Source of the DNA: Epiperipatus broadwayi
Lineage: Eukaryota > Onychophora > Udeonychophora > Euonychophora > Peripatidae
DNA length: 64,000 nt
Assembly (NCBI GenBank): GCA_028023455.1
Contig: JAQFVV010006199.1
Span: 186,001 to 250,000, forward strand
Direction: 5' to 3'
Under the pieces are notes generated by a model. That model worked only from the letters and a program-made list of their open reading frames with translations, searched no databases and was not told the DNA's origin. Positions 63,736 through 64,000 of the stretch are shown in pieces. A program made the position numbers and the translations under genes. The number at the start of each line of letters is the position of its first letter. The first letter of the stretch is position 1.

Positions 63736-63810
63736 ATTGTGTGGAGAGAGTTGCTACTGTTTAAACAGGTTGTGTAGGCATAAGAAATGATGTCATATGA
63801 TATTTTAATG
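63736..63810 (+). mobile_element. Family A right-end fragment
   Basis: GTGTGGAGAGAGTTGCTACT, GTTTAAACAGGTTGTGTAGG, CATAAGAAATGATGTCATAT GAT matches the outer right segment of the copy at 62453-62500. Only this end is present. Confidence 0.5.
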
Positions 63811-64000
63811 ATTTAATACTAATCCTGGCCAAAGGATGATGATAACTATAATTATTACAAAAAAGACACCAAAATATATGAAATACTAAACTGGGTTCAG
63901 ATCTGTATGACTATACAAGTAAATGAATTTGGATTGAAAACATTATTGTGTTTTCATTTTGGATTCATAGTTTTATAGTTAAACTAAAAAGGTAAAAGAT
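63811..64000. other. AT-rich DNA at window edge, no feature seen
   Basis: No signal recognised. Confidence 0.5.

Overview
This is a eukaryotic, very AT-rich, gene-poor window that looks like intergenic or intronic DNA from an animal. No intact host gene was found. Every long open frame is microsatellite translation, chance, or a decayed piece of a mobile element. LINE remnants, tRNA-derived SINEs, long uninterrupted TCTA/TCTG and CA/TA microsatellites and fold-back repeats together resemble large lophotrochozoan genomes. A cephalopod-like mollusc is my best guess, at low confidence and from memory of style only; no search was possible.

Layout. 0.5-1.5 kb: a short tRNA-derived SINE with a perfect 16-bp target duplication, then two copies of an abundant SINE family (called B here). 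2.5-3.0 kb: a frameshifted gag-like remnant. 3.8-5.4 kb: a large nested palindrome. 7.7-9.95 kb: a decayed LINE on the minus strand. 10.3-14.6 kb, 32.6-36.9 kb and 52.4-56.6 kb (inverted): three copies of one 4.2-4.3 kb non-coding element with TG...CA ends, TGTRCCC terminal inverted repeats, an internal TATA box and 4-bp AT-only target duplications, best read as giant solo LTRs. 15.0 kb: a 313-bp TCTA/TCTG tract. 18.2-18.6 kb: a duplicated 5' fragment of a possible BED/hAT-like gene. 27.3-30.0 kb: a second decayed LINE (plus strand, endonuclease and RT) with a SINE B copy inside it. 30.6-31.9 kb: tandem tRNA-like SINE units. 39.2-45.4 kb: a second, 6.2 kb giant LTR-like element, also in ATAT. 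47.4-47.95 kb: a TATA-containing, more GC-rich block, perhaps another LTR. 61.3-61.8 kb: the C-terminal end of a gypsy-type integrase (minus strand).

Three further interspersed families are recognisable by comparison within the window: palindromic family A (9.6, 21.2, 38.0, 50.9, 62.1 and 63.7 kb), hairpin family F (23.9 and 51.9 kb) and family G (22.9 and 48.9 kb). The window is best described as a layered graveyard of transposable elements. The most unusual parts are the giant LTR-like elements with conserved promoter-like islands, and the prevalence of fold-back SINE-like composites. There is no operon, CRISPR array, rRNA or intact tRNA.
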